A stretch of DNA of 11,520 nucleotides from an uncultured Clostridia bacterium (GTDB lineage Bacteria > Bacillota > Clostridia > Christensenellales > Aristaeellaceae): positions 1 through 11,520 of the forward strand of contig CAKTXP010000065.1 in assembly GCA_934631055.1 (NCBI GenBank). The letters run 5' to 3'. Below the pieces are notes generated by a model that worked only from the letters and a program-made list of their open reading frames with translations, searched no databases and had not been told where the DNA came from. Shown here piece after piece: positions 1-6,801 of this stretch (within the stretch, counting starts at the first letter, position 1; each line of letters opens with the position of its first letter). Made by a program: the position numbers and the translations under genes.

Positions 1-734
1 GCCGTCAGCAGCGTGCCCGCAATCGCGGCGCTCACAGCCGAGAGAATGTATGTGCTCATGATGGTCGCACGGGTGTTGATGCCGGAATACTCCGCCGCCT
101 GCGGATTTACGCCGATCAGGAACAGGCGCTCGCCGTACTTGGTGCGGTGAAGAATCCACATGCACAGTAGAATCAGCACGATATAGATGACAATCTGCGT
201 CGGGATGCCGCAGATATTGCCCTTGCCGAGGAAGCGGAAGTCAACAAACTTGCCCGCTTCGTTCTTCGCCGGGAAGCCGCCGATGCCCTGATACGCCGGG
301 GTCGCGGACATGCCGGAAACCATCAGCGCAATGCCGGAATACAGGAAGCTGCCGCCGAGGGTAACGACCATCGGCTGAACGCCGCAGTACGCAATGAAGA
401 ACCCGGAGAGGGCGCCGCACAGCGCGGCAACCACCACGGCAATCGCCACGGCTGCCCAGATGTTCATGCCGGCGTCGCTCCAAAGCACGCCGATGATGAT
501 ACTGCTCAAGCCGATGATGGCAGGCGCCTGAATATCGATGCCGCCGGTAATCATGACCATCGTCACGAACAGCGAAATGATACAGACGCTGATGTAGTTG
601 ACAATACTGTTCATGATGGACTGCGGACGCAGGAACTTGGGATTCGCCGCGCCGAAGACCACGAATTCAAGAATCAGGAACACAACCAGGAACAATTCCC
701 AGTGCTTAAAAACCTTTTTCAGCTGCTCTTTCAT
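1..734 (-). CDS. lsrD: AI-2 ABC transporter permease LsrD-like (3' part missing, runs off the left edge)
   Basis: Inner-membrane permease of the BPD_transp_2 (ribose/AI-2) family, one of two channel subunits for AI-2 import. The 244 visible codons hold a basic N-terminus (MKEQLKKVFKHWELF), several hydrophobic helices, the family motif MITGGID (about residue 60), a VTLGGSFLYSG helix and a GMSATPAYQGIGGFP stretch that closely resembles E. coli LsrD (SGMAGATGYEGIGGFP). A cytoplasmic loop with RTKYGERLFLIGVNPQAAEYSGI follows, and the frame is open to base 1. About 90 residues are probably missing. The start is ATG at 734, overlapping the lsrC stop by 4 bp (ATGA), with AGGAGG 9 nt upstream inside the last lsrC codons, so translation is probably coupled. 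A related sugar permease is the alternative; the neighbours favour AI-2. Confidence 0.85.
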   Translation of the reverse strand, partial: MKEQLKKVFKHWELFLVVFLILEFVVFGAANPKFLRPQSIMNSIVNYISVCIISLFVTMVMITGGIDIQAPAIIGLSSIIIGVLWSDAGMNIWAAVAIAVVVAALCGALSGFFIAYCGVQPMVVTLGGSFLYSGIALMVSGMSATPAYQGIGGFPAKNEAGKFVDFRFLGKGNICGIPTQIVIYIVLILLCMWILHRTKYGERLFLIGVNPQAAEYSGINTRATIMSTYILSAVSAAIAGTLLT

Positions 735-1738
735 GCCTTAGCGCCTCCTTCCGGCGTATGCTCCGCCGTTCTGGACAGAAGGCGCTTTCTGCGAGTCATC
801 TCAATGGAACGGCGCTGCGCCAGCGCGTCGATGACGACAATCACGATCAGCATCGTGCCGGTAATGGTGTTGTTGTAGGTGGACGGAAGACCGATGAAGA
901 CCAGCAGACGACCGATCGAGGACATGATGACCGCGCCGATTGCCGCGCCGACCACGTTGCCCAAGCCGCCGGAGAGCGAGATGCCGCCCAGAACGCACGC
1001 CGCAATCGCCGTCATTTCGTAGCCGTTTCCGGCAACCGTCATGACCTGACCATACTTGGAAGCGAAGACGAAGCCGCCCAAACCCGCGAACAGACCGCAA
1101 AGCACATACGCCAGCGTCTTCGTGCCCAGCACGGAAATACCGACCAGGTTTGCGCCGCCCGCGTTATCGCCGACCGCGATGAAGTACTTGCCCTTTCGGG
1201 TCTTCGTCAGCACCAGATGCGAAATCGCAACCAGCACGATGGCAATCGCGTAGTAAAGCGTGATGCCCGCGAACACGGTCTTGTTGCCATAGCTGGAGAT
1301 CGCGCCGCCGAAGTTTTCAATCGTGCGTCCGCCGGACATGATGTAGATCAAGCCGCGAACCACGCTGTTCGTACCGAGGGTGAAAATCAGCGACGGCACG
1401 CCGAAATACGAAACGCCGACGCCGTTGACCAGACCGATGACCGCGCCCGTCGCCAGGCACAGCAGCAGCATCTTGGGGATGCTTCCGCCCTGCTGGGCAA
1501 TCAGACCCGTCATGCCGGCGGTCAAACCGAGGGTTGCGCCGATGGAAACGTCGATTTCGCCCGTCATGATGACAAACGCGATGCCGACCGCCAGCAGCGT
1601 GTACATCGTCGCCGTGTTAAAACAGGTGATGATGTTGTCATACGTCAGGAATCCGGGGGCTGCAATACCGGTGATCGCGAACAGCAGAATCAGAAAGATC
1701 AGGCTGGTCATCCACCGGGCTTTAAACAGGTTCTTCAT
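731..1738 (-). CDS. lsrC: AI-2 ABC transporter permease LsrC-like
   Basis: This 335-residue inner-membrane permease of the BPD_transp_2 family is close in length to E. coli LsrC (342). It should pair with LsrD as the channel for AI-2. It has about 8-10 hydrophobic segments and the family motif MTGEIDVSIGATLGL near residue 60. There is a cytoplasmic loop TRKGKYFIAVGDNAGGANLVG, comparable to ATGDNLQGARQLG in LsrC, and the conserved EMTAIAACVLGGISLSGG, almost identical to the E. coli segment. ATG at 1738 is preferred, 5 bp after the lsrA stop, with GAGG 4 nt and AGGAAGG about 9 nt upstream. A GTG at 1747 in the same frame would add three residues and overlap the lsrA stop. The charged, non-hydrophobic tail (about residues 312-335) ends in the lsrD ribosome binding site. 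Confidence 0.9.
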   Translation of the reverse strand: MKNLFKARWMTSLIFLILLFAITGIAAPGFLTYDNIITCFNTATMYTLLAVGIAFVIMTGEIDVSIGATLGLTAGMTGLIAQQGGSIPKMLLLCLATGAVIGLVNGVGVSYFGVPSLIFTLGTNSVVRGLIYIMSGGRTIENFGGAISSYGNKTVFAGITLYYAIAIVLVAISHLVLTKTRKGKYFIAVGDNAGGANLVGISVLGTKTLAYVLCGLFAGLGGFVFASKYGQVMTVAGNGYEMTAIAACVLGGISLSGGLGNVVGAAIGAVIMSSIGRLLVFIGLPSTYNNTITGTMLIVIVVIDALAQRRSIEMTRRKRLLSRTAEHTPEGGAKA

Positions 1739-1743
1739 TTTCC

Positions 1744-3258
1744 TCACACCTTCCTCTCATGCGCGATGCCGAAGGAGGCGCTGGTCAGAGCATCCTGCGT
1801 AATCTCATCCCGGCTGAATTCGCCATTGATGCGTCCCTGGAAAACCGTAATGGCGCGGTCGGCAAGCTCGACGACTTCTTCCATATCGGAAGAAACCATG
1901 ATGACTGCAACGCCCGCATCCTTGAGCTTACGGATGATGTTGTATACGTCGCTGCGCGCAGCCGCGTCGATGCCGCGGGTCGGCTCATCGAGGATGACGA
2001 CCTTCGGCGCCGTGGAGAGCGAACGTGCGATAACAACCTTCTGCTGGTTGCCGCCGGACAGGCTGCCGATCAAATCATCCAGAGAAACGATCTTGGTACG
2101 GAAATCATCGACATACTTTTGAGAAATCTCTTTCTGATGGCGGCGGTTCATGTTCACCTTGCCGATCTCTTCGCTGCCAAGCAGCGCGGAGGTCGTGTTG
2201 GAAGAGATGGAGCGAATCTTAAACAGACCATGGTTGTGGCGGTCTTCCGGAACGAAGTTGATGCCCGCCTCCAGAATCTTCTTGGTCGAAAGCCCCGTGA
2301 TGTCCTTGCCGTCAAGGATGACCTTGCCGCCAAGCGTCTTGTCGCGTCCGAAAATCGTGCTGATCAGCTCCGTACGACCCGCGCCGACAACGCCCGCAAT
2401 ACCGAGGATCTCGCCCGGATACAGGTCAAAGCTGATGTTGCTGAAGCCGTAACCGCTGAAATCGCGAACCTCCAGCACGGGCTTCAGCTTATCATACTGA
2501 ATCGGCTCATAGGTCTGCGTCTCCTGCCCGTTCGCCTGAGAATCGTTCGGCAGAAGACCCTGAATCAGCATTTCCTTGGTGAAATTTCTGACCGGTCCTT
2601 CCAGCGTGATGACGCCGTCGCGCATAATCGCCACATGCGTCGCAATCTCGAAGACTTCGGTCAGGCGGTGCGTGATATAGATGAGGGCAATGCCCTTCTT
2701 CTTCAAATCTTCAACCGTCTTAAACAGCGCCTGCACTTCGTTGAAGGTCAGGGAGCTGGTCGGTTCATCCAGAATCAGAATCTGCGCATTGCGCATCAGA
2801 CCGCGCAGAAGCTCAACGAGCTGCTGCTCCGCGATGGACAGCGTACTCGCCTTGCGCTGAAGGTTGAGGTCAAAGCCCAGCTCCTTCATGCAGACATTCA
2901 GACGCTTTTTCAGCTCGCCTTCATTCTCGTTGAAGCCCATCAGGATGTTTTCCAGAACGGTCATGTTCGGGAAGAGCATCGGCTCCTGCGGCACGAGGTA
3001 GATGCCTTGTGCCAGCGATGCGGCAGGCTTGCCGAGCTTGACCGCTTTTCCGTCGATGAGGATATCGCCCTCGTCGCAGGTATAGATACCCATGATGATC
3101 TTCATCAGCGTGGATTTACCTGCGCCGTTGCCGCCAATCAGCGCGACAACCTCGCCTGCGTCCACGCTCAGGTCGATCCCCTTGAGGACGACGTTTTGCC
3201 CAAACGCCTTGCGGATGCCCTTCACCTGAAGGCGCGGCGCACTCTGTTTCGTGGTCAT
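1744..3258 (-). CDS. lsrA: AI-2 ABC transporter ATP-binding protein LsrA-like (tandem ABC domains)
   Basis: This 504-residue peripheral membrane ATPase has two ABC modules and would energise AI-2 import through LsrC/LsrD. Module 1 has Walker A GGNGAGKST (42-50), Q-loop IYLVPQEPMLFP (Q91), a degenerate signature LSIAEQQ (140-146) and Walker B ILILDEP (160-166). Module 2 has a degenerate Walker A GVVGAGRTE (about 289-297), a canonical signature LSGGNQQK (400-407) and Walker B VVILDEPTRGID (420-431). This asymmetric pattern is normal for the RbsA/MglA/LsrA family, and IYLVPQEPMLFP matches E. coli LsrA (IYLVPQEPLLFP). The start is ATG at 3258 because GGAG lies 8 nt upstream; a TTG at 3264 sits too close to that site. 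It is the first gene of the leftward operon, with a promoter about 60 bp upstream. A rhamnose or ribose importer is the main alternative. Confidence 0.9.
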   Translation of the reverse strand: MTTKQSAPRLQVKGIRKAFGQNVVLKGIDLSVDAGEVVALIGGNGAGKSTLMKIIMGIYTCDEGDILIDGKAVKLGKPAASLAQGIYLVPQEPMLFPNMTVLENILMGFNENEGELKKRLNVCMKELGFDLNLQRKASTLSIAEQQLVELLRGLMRNAQILILDEPTSSLTFNEVQALFKTVEDLKKKGIALIYITHRLTEVFEIATHVAIMRDGVITLEGPVRNFTKEMLIQGLLPNDSQANGQETQTYEPIQYDKLKPVLEVRDFSGYGFSNISFDLYPGEILGIAGVVGAGRTELISTIFGRDKTLGGKVILDGKDITGLSTKKILEAGINFVPEDRHNHGLFKIRSISSNTTSALLGSEEIGKVNMNRRHQKEISQKYVDDFRTKIVSLDDLIGSLSGGNQQKVVIARSLSTAPKVVILDEPTRGIDAAARSDVYNIIRKLKDAGVAVIMVSSDMEEVVELADRAITVFQGRINGEFSRDEITQDALTSASFGIAHERKV

Positions 3259-3322
3259 ATTCAATACTCCTGCGTTATACGTTTACAAAGGTTTGCTCGT
3301 CGCACAATCTTTTGTTGACCTC

Positions 3323-3351
3323 ATTGTAAGCTCGTCTGTGCATTTTGTCAA
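3323..3351 (-). promoter_or_regulatory. Sigma-A-type promoter of the lsrACD operon
   Basis: Read on the minus strand, a perfect -35 TTGACA (3351-3346), a 17-bp spacer and -10 TACAAT (3328-3323, 5 of 6 to consensus) predict a transcript start near 3316. That gives a leader of about 58 nt before the lsrA ATG at 3258. Such a strong core promoter fits an operon held in check by a repressor. Confidence 0.8.
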
Positions 3352-3362
3352 GATATTTTTCT

Positions 3363-3376
3363 TGAATTTTGATTCA
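3363..3376. promoter_or_regulatory. Candidate operator in the divergent lsr region
   Basis: A perfect inverted repeat, TGAAT (3363-3367) and ATTCA (3372-3376) separated by TTTG, lies between the two divergent -35 boxes. An AT-rich stretch with a run of eight T at 3403-3410 follows. SorC-family regulators bind AT-rich partial palindromes in such regions. Whether this is the LsrR site cannot be told from one locus. Confidence 0.3.
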
Positions 3377-3418
3377 TTTGCGTCGAGTTCAGAATTTGAC
3401 CCTTTTTTTTCAAAAGAA

Positions 3419-3447
3419 TTGACATTGCAACCCGCCGGTGTTATACT
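3419..3447 (+). promoter_or_regulatory. Sigma-A-type promoter of lsrR-lsrK-cupin
   Basis: Perfect -35 TTGACA (3419-3424), 17-bp spacer, -10 TATACT (3442-3447, 5 of 6) predict a start near 3454 and a leader of about 62 nt before lsrR. The two -35 boxes of the divergent promoters are about 70 bp apart, so one LsrR complex could act on both. Confidence 0.8.
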
Positions 3448-3515
3448 GATTTGTGCAAACATTTGTTTTAAGCGTTGATTATTGTTTCTTCCCGACACGC
3501 ACAACGGAGCCGTTT

Positions 3516-4445
3516 ATGAATAACAACACCGTTCATTATGAAGACGCCCTGATGGTCAAGGCGGCATGGTATTATTATTTTGAGAATATGACCCAGCAGG
3601 CAATCGCCGACCGGCTCTCCATCAGCCGCATGCGCGTCATCAAGCTGCTCGACGCCGCCCGGCAGAACGGCGTGATCCAATTCCGTCTGCGTTCGGACAG
3701 CATCGGCATGATGCAGCAAAGCCGCGAGCTGATGCAGAAATATCATTTAAAAGACGTCTTTATCATTCCAGAAGCCGAGCAGGAGAGCCAGCTCAACGAG
3801 TCCATTGCCCGCGCCGGCGCCATGTACGTCGCTGACAGGCTGGGCGACAACGCCTGCATCAACGTCGGCTACGGCGATACCCTCAGCCGCACGCTCAACC
3901 ATCTGGCGACCATGGTGCAGACCCCTGTCACCTGTGTTTCCCTGACGGGCGGCGTTTCCTACTATCTGCCCAATGCGCGCAGCAATATCTTTAACGCGCG
4001 CCTTTATCTGATGCCCGCGCCGCTCATCGCCTCTTCGCACGAGATGGCGGCGGCGATGCGCGCGGAGACCTCGGTCAGCGATATCATCCGCATGGCGGAG
4101 CTTTCCTCCTTCACCCTGGTCGGCATCGGCGCGATGCACGAGACCGCGACCATCGTCCGCTCGGGCGTCATCTCGCAAAACGAGATGCTGCGCCTGAAGA
4201 TGTCGGGCAGCGTCGGCGACGTACTGTGCCATTTTCTGGATGAACACGGCGCGCTCATTGCCAGCGATATCGAGGACAGGCTCATTTCTACCCCACTCGA
4301 ACAGCTCCGCTCGATGGATAACGTCGTCGGGCTTGCGGCAGGCGCGCAGAAAGTGGAAGCGATCCGCGCCGTCCTGCGCGGCGGCTATCTGGACGTGCTT
4401 ATCACCGACGAACCAACGGCCTCCCTGCTACTCAAGGGCGAGTGA
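3516..4445 (+). CDS. lsrR: LsrR-type SorC-family transcriptional regulator
   Basis: This 309-residue cytoplasmic repressor-type protein is similar in length to E. coli LsrR. The N-terminal helix-turn-helix spans about residues 12-55 (AAWYYYFENMTQQAIADRL, then SISRMRVIKLLDAARQNGVI), matching IAWFYYHDGLTQSEISDRL in LsrR. The rest is the SorC/DeoR phospho-sugar binding domain, with SLTGGVSYY, LMPAPLIASS, LVGIGAM, IVRSGVIS, GSVGDVLCHFLD and VGLAAGAQKVEAIRAVLRGGYLDVLITD, each with a clear LsrR counterpart. In E. coli the ligand is phospho-AI-2, which releases DNA. The start is ATG at 3516 with CGGAG 6 nt upstream; the frame is open further upstream, but that part covers the predicted transcript start. 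It heads the rightward operon and probably represses both directions, including itself. Confidence 0.9.
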   Translation: MNNNTVHYEDALMVKAAWYYYFENMTQQAIADRLSISRMRVIKLLDAARQNGVIQFRLRSDSIGMMQQSRELMQKYHLKDVFIIPEAEQESQLNESIARAGAMYVADRLGDNACINVGYGDTLSRTLNHLATMVQTPVTCVSLTGGVSYYLPNARSNIFNARLYLMPAPLIASSHEMAAAMRAETSVSDIIRMAELSSFTLVGIGAMHETATIVRSGVISQNEMLRLKMSGSVGDVLCHFLDEHGALIASDIEDRLISTPLEQLRSMDNVVGLAAGAQKVEAIRAVLRGGYLDVLITDEPTASLLLKGE

Positions 4446-4467
4446 ACGCCCCTGACATACATTCAAA

Positions 4468-4483
4468 ACCGGCGGTTGCCGGT
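4468..4483 (+). promoter_or_regulatory. Small hairpin between lsrR and lsrK
   Basis: Arms ACCGGC and GCCGGT form a perfect 6-bp GC-rich stem with loop GGTT in the 58-nt gap, ending a few bases before the lsrK ribosome binding site (GAAAGGA). No U-run follows, so it is not a terminator. It could protect mRNA ends or tune lsrK translation; no function is shown. Confidence 0.4.
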
Positions 4484-4503
4484 CTGTGAAAGGATGGTTT
4501 TCT

Positions 4504-6066
4504 ATGGCAAAAACCCTCATGGCTGTGGATGCTGGCACGGGCAGCGTCCGCGCCGTACTCTTCAGCCTGGATGGAGAGCAGCTCGGATGCGTTCAGCAGG
4601 AATGGACGCATAAGGAAGACCCCCGCTACCCCGGCAGCATGGATTTTGACTGGGTGCATAACTGGGAGCTTGCCCGCGGCTGCATCCGCGGCGTCATCGA
4701 GCAGACGGGCGTCGATCCCCATGATATCGCCGCGGTCTCCACGACCTGCATGCGCGAGGGCATCGTCCTTTACGATAAGGACGGCAACGAGATCTGGGCA
4801 TGCGCCAACGTCGATGCGCGCAGCGACGACGAGGTCGCTCAGCTCGTCCACATGAACCCCGAGCTGGAAAAGCAGATCTACCGCGAATCCGGTCAGACCT
4901 ACGCGCTGGGCGCTCTGCCCCGCCTGTTCTGGGTCAAGAACAAAATGCCCGAGGTCTACGAAAAGACCGCGCTCTGCACGATGTTCAATGACTGGCTCAT
5001 CTACAAGATGACAGGCGTGTTCTCTTCCGAACCCTCCAACGCCTGCACGACCGGCATTTTCGACCTCAAGGCGCGCGATTGGGACGACAAGATCGCCGCG
5101 TCCATCGGTCTGAAAACCGGCATCTTCCCGAAAATGTATGAATGCGGCACAATCGTTGCCGAGGTCAGCGCGAAGGGCGCCGAGCAGACCGGGCTTGCCG
5201 AGGGCACGCCGGTCGTCGCCGGCGGCGGCGACGCACAGCTGGGCTGCGTAGGCGTCGGCGTGGTCGATGCGAATCAGGCGGCGATCTTCGGCGGCAGCTT
5301 CTGGCAGTATGAGTATAATACCGACGAAGCCAAGACCGACGAGCATTGCCGCGTCCGCGTGAACTGCCACAGCGTGCCGGGCATCTGGCAGTATGAGGCG
5401 CTGGCGTTCAAGCCGGGCATGGTCATGCGCTGGTACCGCGACGCGTTCTGCCAGTATGAAAAGGAACTCGCCAAGACGACCGGACGCGACCCGTACGACC
5501 TGATGAACGAAAAGGCGAAGGATATCCCCGCCGGATGCTATGGCATGATGTGCGCCTTCTCTGACGTGATGAACTATATTTCCTGGCGTCATGCCAGCCC
5601 GACGTTCACCAATTTCGACTTTGATCCGGAGAAGTTCAACCGCTATACCTTCTATCGCGCCATCATGGAGAATACCGCGATGGTAACGTATGGTCATATG
5701 CAGCTCGTCCGCGAATCCACCGGCAATATCCCGCAGGAGGTCGTATTCGCCAGCGGCGCATCCAAGAGCGAGCTTTGGTGCCAGATCCTCTGCGACGTAC
5801 TCGGCATTCCGGTCAACGTGCCAAACGTCAAGGAAGCGACGGCGCTCGGCGCGGCAATCATGGCGGGTCATGGCGTCGGTCTGTTCCCCAACATCTCCGA
5901 AACGGCGAAAAAACTCGTCCATATCGAGCGCCGCTTTGAGCCGAATATGGAAAACCACGCAACCTATATGAAACTCTATGAAGATTGGCGTAAACTTTAT
6001 GCCCGTCAGCTTCAGATTGCAGACGACCGTATCGCCCGCTATATGTGGGCTGCACCGGGCGTTTAA
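4504..6066 (+). CDS. lsrK: Autoinducer-2 kinase LsrK-like (FGGY family)
   Basis: This 520-residue cytoplasmic sugar kinase would transfer phosphate from ATP to AI-2 (DPD), trapping it and making the LsrR ligand. FGGY hallmarks are visible: N-terminal phosphate motif DAGTGSVRA (9-17), GGGDAQLG with the likely catalytic base D243, the second phosphate motif FASGASKSELW (415-425) and the adenosine motif EATALGAAIMAG (444-455). LsrK-specific stretches are very close to E. coli: CMREGIVLY (82-90), IWACANVDAR (97-106), MRWYRDAFC (308-316) and the C-terminus MWAAPGV against LWKAPGL. ATG at 4504 is chosen because GAAAGGA lies about 9 nt upstream; an in-frame ATG at 4486 has no site. It is second in the lsrR operon, and the cupin follows after 18 bp. 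Confidence 0.93.
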   Translation: MAKTLMAVDAGTGSVRAVLFSLDGEQLGCVQQEWTHKEDPRYPGSMDFDWVHNWELARGCIRGVIEQTGVDPHDIAAVSTTCMREGIVLYDKDGNEIWACANVDARSDDEVAQLVHMNPELEKQIYRESGQTYALGALPRLFWVKNKMPEVYEKTALCTMFNDWLIYKMTGVFSSEPSNACTTGIFDLKARDWDDKIAASIGLKTGIFPKMYECGTIVAEVSAKGAEQTGLAEGTPVVAGGGDAQLGCVGVGVVDANQAAIFGGSFWQYEYNTDEAKTDEHCRVRVNCHSVPGIWQYEALAFKPGMVMRWYRDAFCQYEKELAKTTGRDPYDLMNEKAKDIPAGCYGMMCAFSDVMNYISWRHASPTFTNFDFDPEKFNRYTFYRAIMENTAMVTYGHMQLVRESTGNIPQEVVFASGASKSELWCQILCDVLGIPVNVPNVKEATALGAAIMAGHGVGLFPNISETAKKLVHIERRFEPNMENHATYMKLYEDWRKLYARQLQIADDRIARYMWAAPGV

Positions 6067-6084
6067 TCGAAAGGAGAGACTATC

Positions 6085-6435
6085 ATGTATATCGTAAACG
6101 AAGAAGATAAAGAGTATCGCTTTGGCGACAGCGGCCCCAAGTACCTGATGAAAGGTCCGCGCATGAATTTTGCGCTGGTTCAGTTCCAGGCGGGTCAGGA
6201 TTTCAAGGCGCATTATCATAATGTGATGGAAGAGAATTTCTATATTCTCGAGGGCGAAGTGGATATCGTCGTAGACGGCGTGGTCAATCATCTGCGTCCG
6301 GGACAGATGATTCATATCGAGCCGGGCGAGATTCATTATGTCGTCAATCATTCTAACGCGCCGATGAAGATGATCTCCACCCTCGCCCCGTATACGAATC
6401 CGGATAAGGTCGATGTGGAGAATTATACCTACTGA
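6085..6435 (+). CDS. Small single-domain cupin, lsr-operon associated
   Basis: This 116-residue soluble protein is built of one cupin beta-barrel. Motif 1 is intact: G37, H43, H45, E50 (E49 is also acidic) and G57 fit G(X)5HXH(X)4E(X)6G. Motif 2 is GQMIHIEPGEIHYVVN with P80, G81, H84 and N88. H43, H45, E50 and H84 would bind one metal ion. It starts at ATG 6085 with AAAGGAG 8 nt upstream, 18 bp after lsrK, so it is the last gene of the lsrR-lsrK unit. Small cupins include sugar isomerases, epimerases, dioxygenases and ligand sensors. The position suggests it acts on AI-2 or its phosphate, perhaps as the isomerase that LsrG provides in E. coli, but this is inference. Fold and metal site are confident; substrate is unknown. 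Confidence 0.85.
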   Translation: MYIVNEEDKEYRFGDSGPKYLMKGPRMNFALVQFQAGQDFKAHYHNVMEENFYILEGEVDIVVDGVVNHLRPGQMIHIEPGEIHYVVNHSNAPMKMISTLAPYTNPDKVDVENYTY

Positions 6436-6440
6436 TTGTA

Positions 6441-6514
6441 ATTAAAACCGCCGCGAAGCGAAGAAAGGGTGCAGGGAACCGTGTTCCCTGCTGGGGTTTG
6501 GGGCAAAGCCCCAA
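6441..6514 (+). repeat. Double-hairpin repeat, copy A
   Basis: This 74-bp element begins 5 bp after the cupin stop. It has an AT-rich head, the motif GCGAAGCGAAG and two perfect hairpins. Hairpin 1 has arms GCAGGGAAC (6471-6479) and GTTCCCTGC (6483-6491) with loop CGT. Hairpin 2 has arms TTGGGGC (6498-6504) and GCCCCAA (6508-6514) with loop AAA. It matches copy B (9586-9513, opposite strand) without gaps at 68 of 74 positions, and three of the six differences fall in the loop of hairpin 1. It may also help end transcription from the lsrR operon. Confidence 0.85.
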
Positions 6515-6609
6515 TATCTCCCAAATTGCGAAGCGATTCAAAAAACGGTCAGGCAGCGAAGCGTCCCTGAAACCAGATGTTTTGCAAACTCAGTTCCTTC
6601 TGAAAACAC

Positions 6610-6660
6610 AGCGAATCCCCGACATTCACGCAAGAGTGTCGGGGATTCGCTTATTTATGC
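6610..6660 (+). terminator. Rho-independent terminator downstream of the lsrR-lsrK-cupin operon
   Basis: A perfect 15-bp stem pairs 6610-6624 with 6637-6651 (core CCCCGACA with TGTCGGGG). It extends to 18 bp through one G-T and two further pairs, leaving a six-base loop ACGCAA. TTATTTAT follows, a moderate T-rich tail. It lies 175 bp after the cupin stop and is the strongest terminator-like structure in this gap. Confidence 0.6.
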
Positions 6661-6679
6661 AGCCATCGAAAAACTACGT

Positions 6680-6751
6680 CGGGACTGCCGTCCCAAACCC
6701 TGTCTGGGAATCAGTCCCCAGACCCCATCTTCACTTCGCGCCGGTTTAAAT
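6680..6751 (-). repeat. Double-hairpin repeat, diverged copy C
   Basis: This has the same plan as copies A and B, inverted relative to A, but with different hairpin sequences. Arms GGGAC/GTCCC lie at 6681-6685 and 6690-6694, with loop TGCC. Arms GTCTGGG/CCCAGAC lie at 6702-6708 and 6717-6723. The flank CTTCGCGCCGGTTTAAAT (6734-6751) is identical over 18 bp to 9569-9586 in copy B. Pairing is kept while bases differ. Confidence 0.7.
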
Positions 6752-6765
6752 CATTTTAAGCATAC

Positions 6766-6781
6766 GACGCGCATGCGCGTC
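6766..6781. repeat. 16-bp perfect palindrome
   Basis: GACGCGCATGCGCGTC reads the same on both strands and is embedded in AT-rich DNA 92 bp past the stop of the downstream SH3-like gene. It could form a small hairpin at the end of that transcript, but no T-run follows on the minus strand. Confidence 0.5.
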
Positions 6782-6783
6782 AT

Positions 6784-6801
6784 CCGTTAAAAACGGTTTT
6801 T
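6784..6801 (+). terminator. Weak terminator-like hairpin
   Basis: Arms CCGTT (6784-6788) and AACGG (6792-6796) with loop AAA are followed by five T. The stem is only 5 bp, so it is a marginal second terminator for rightward transcription. On the minus strand it lacks a T tail. Confidence 0.25.

Noticed and set aside
1744..3258. Degenerate signature in ABC module 1 and degenerate Walker A in module 2 of LsrA as a possible loss of function
   Set aside because: This asymmetry is the normal state of tandem sugar/AI-2 ATPases of the RbsA/MglA/LsrA type.
1..3258. Transporter read as a rhamnose or ribose importer rather than AI-2
   Set aside because: The kinase and regulator next to it match LsrK and LsrR in detail, so AI-2 is preferred; not fully excluded, since the binding protein is outside the window.
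1759..3318. A 519-codon plus-strand frame antisense to lsrA, and a 454-codon one at 758-2122 antisense to lsrC and lsrA
   Set aside because: Both are shadows of clearly conserved transporter genes and have charged, domain-free products.
4432..6351. A 639-codon open frame on the minus strand antisense to lsrK and the cupin
   Set aside because: It mirrors strong GC-biased third positions of two well-identified genes, has a low-complexity His/Arg/Asp/Ala-rich product and shows no domain or ribosome site.
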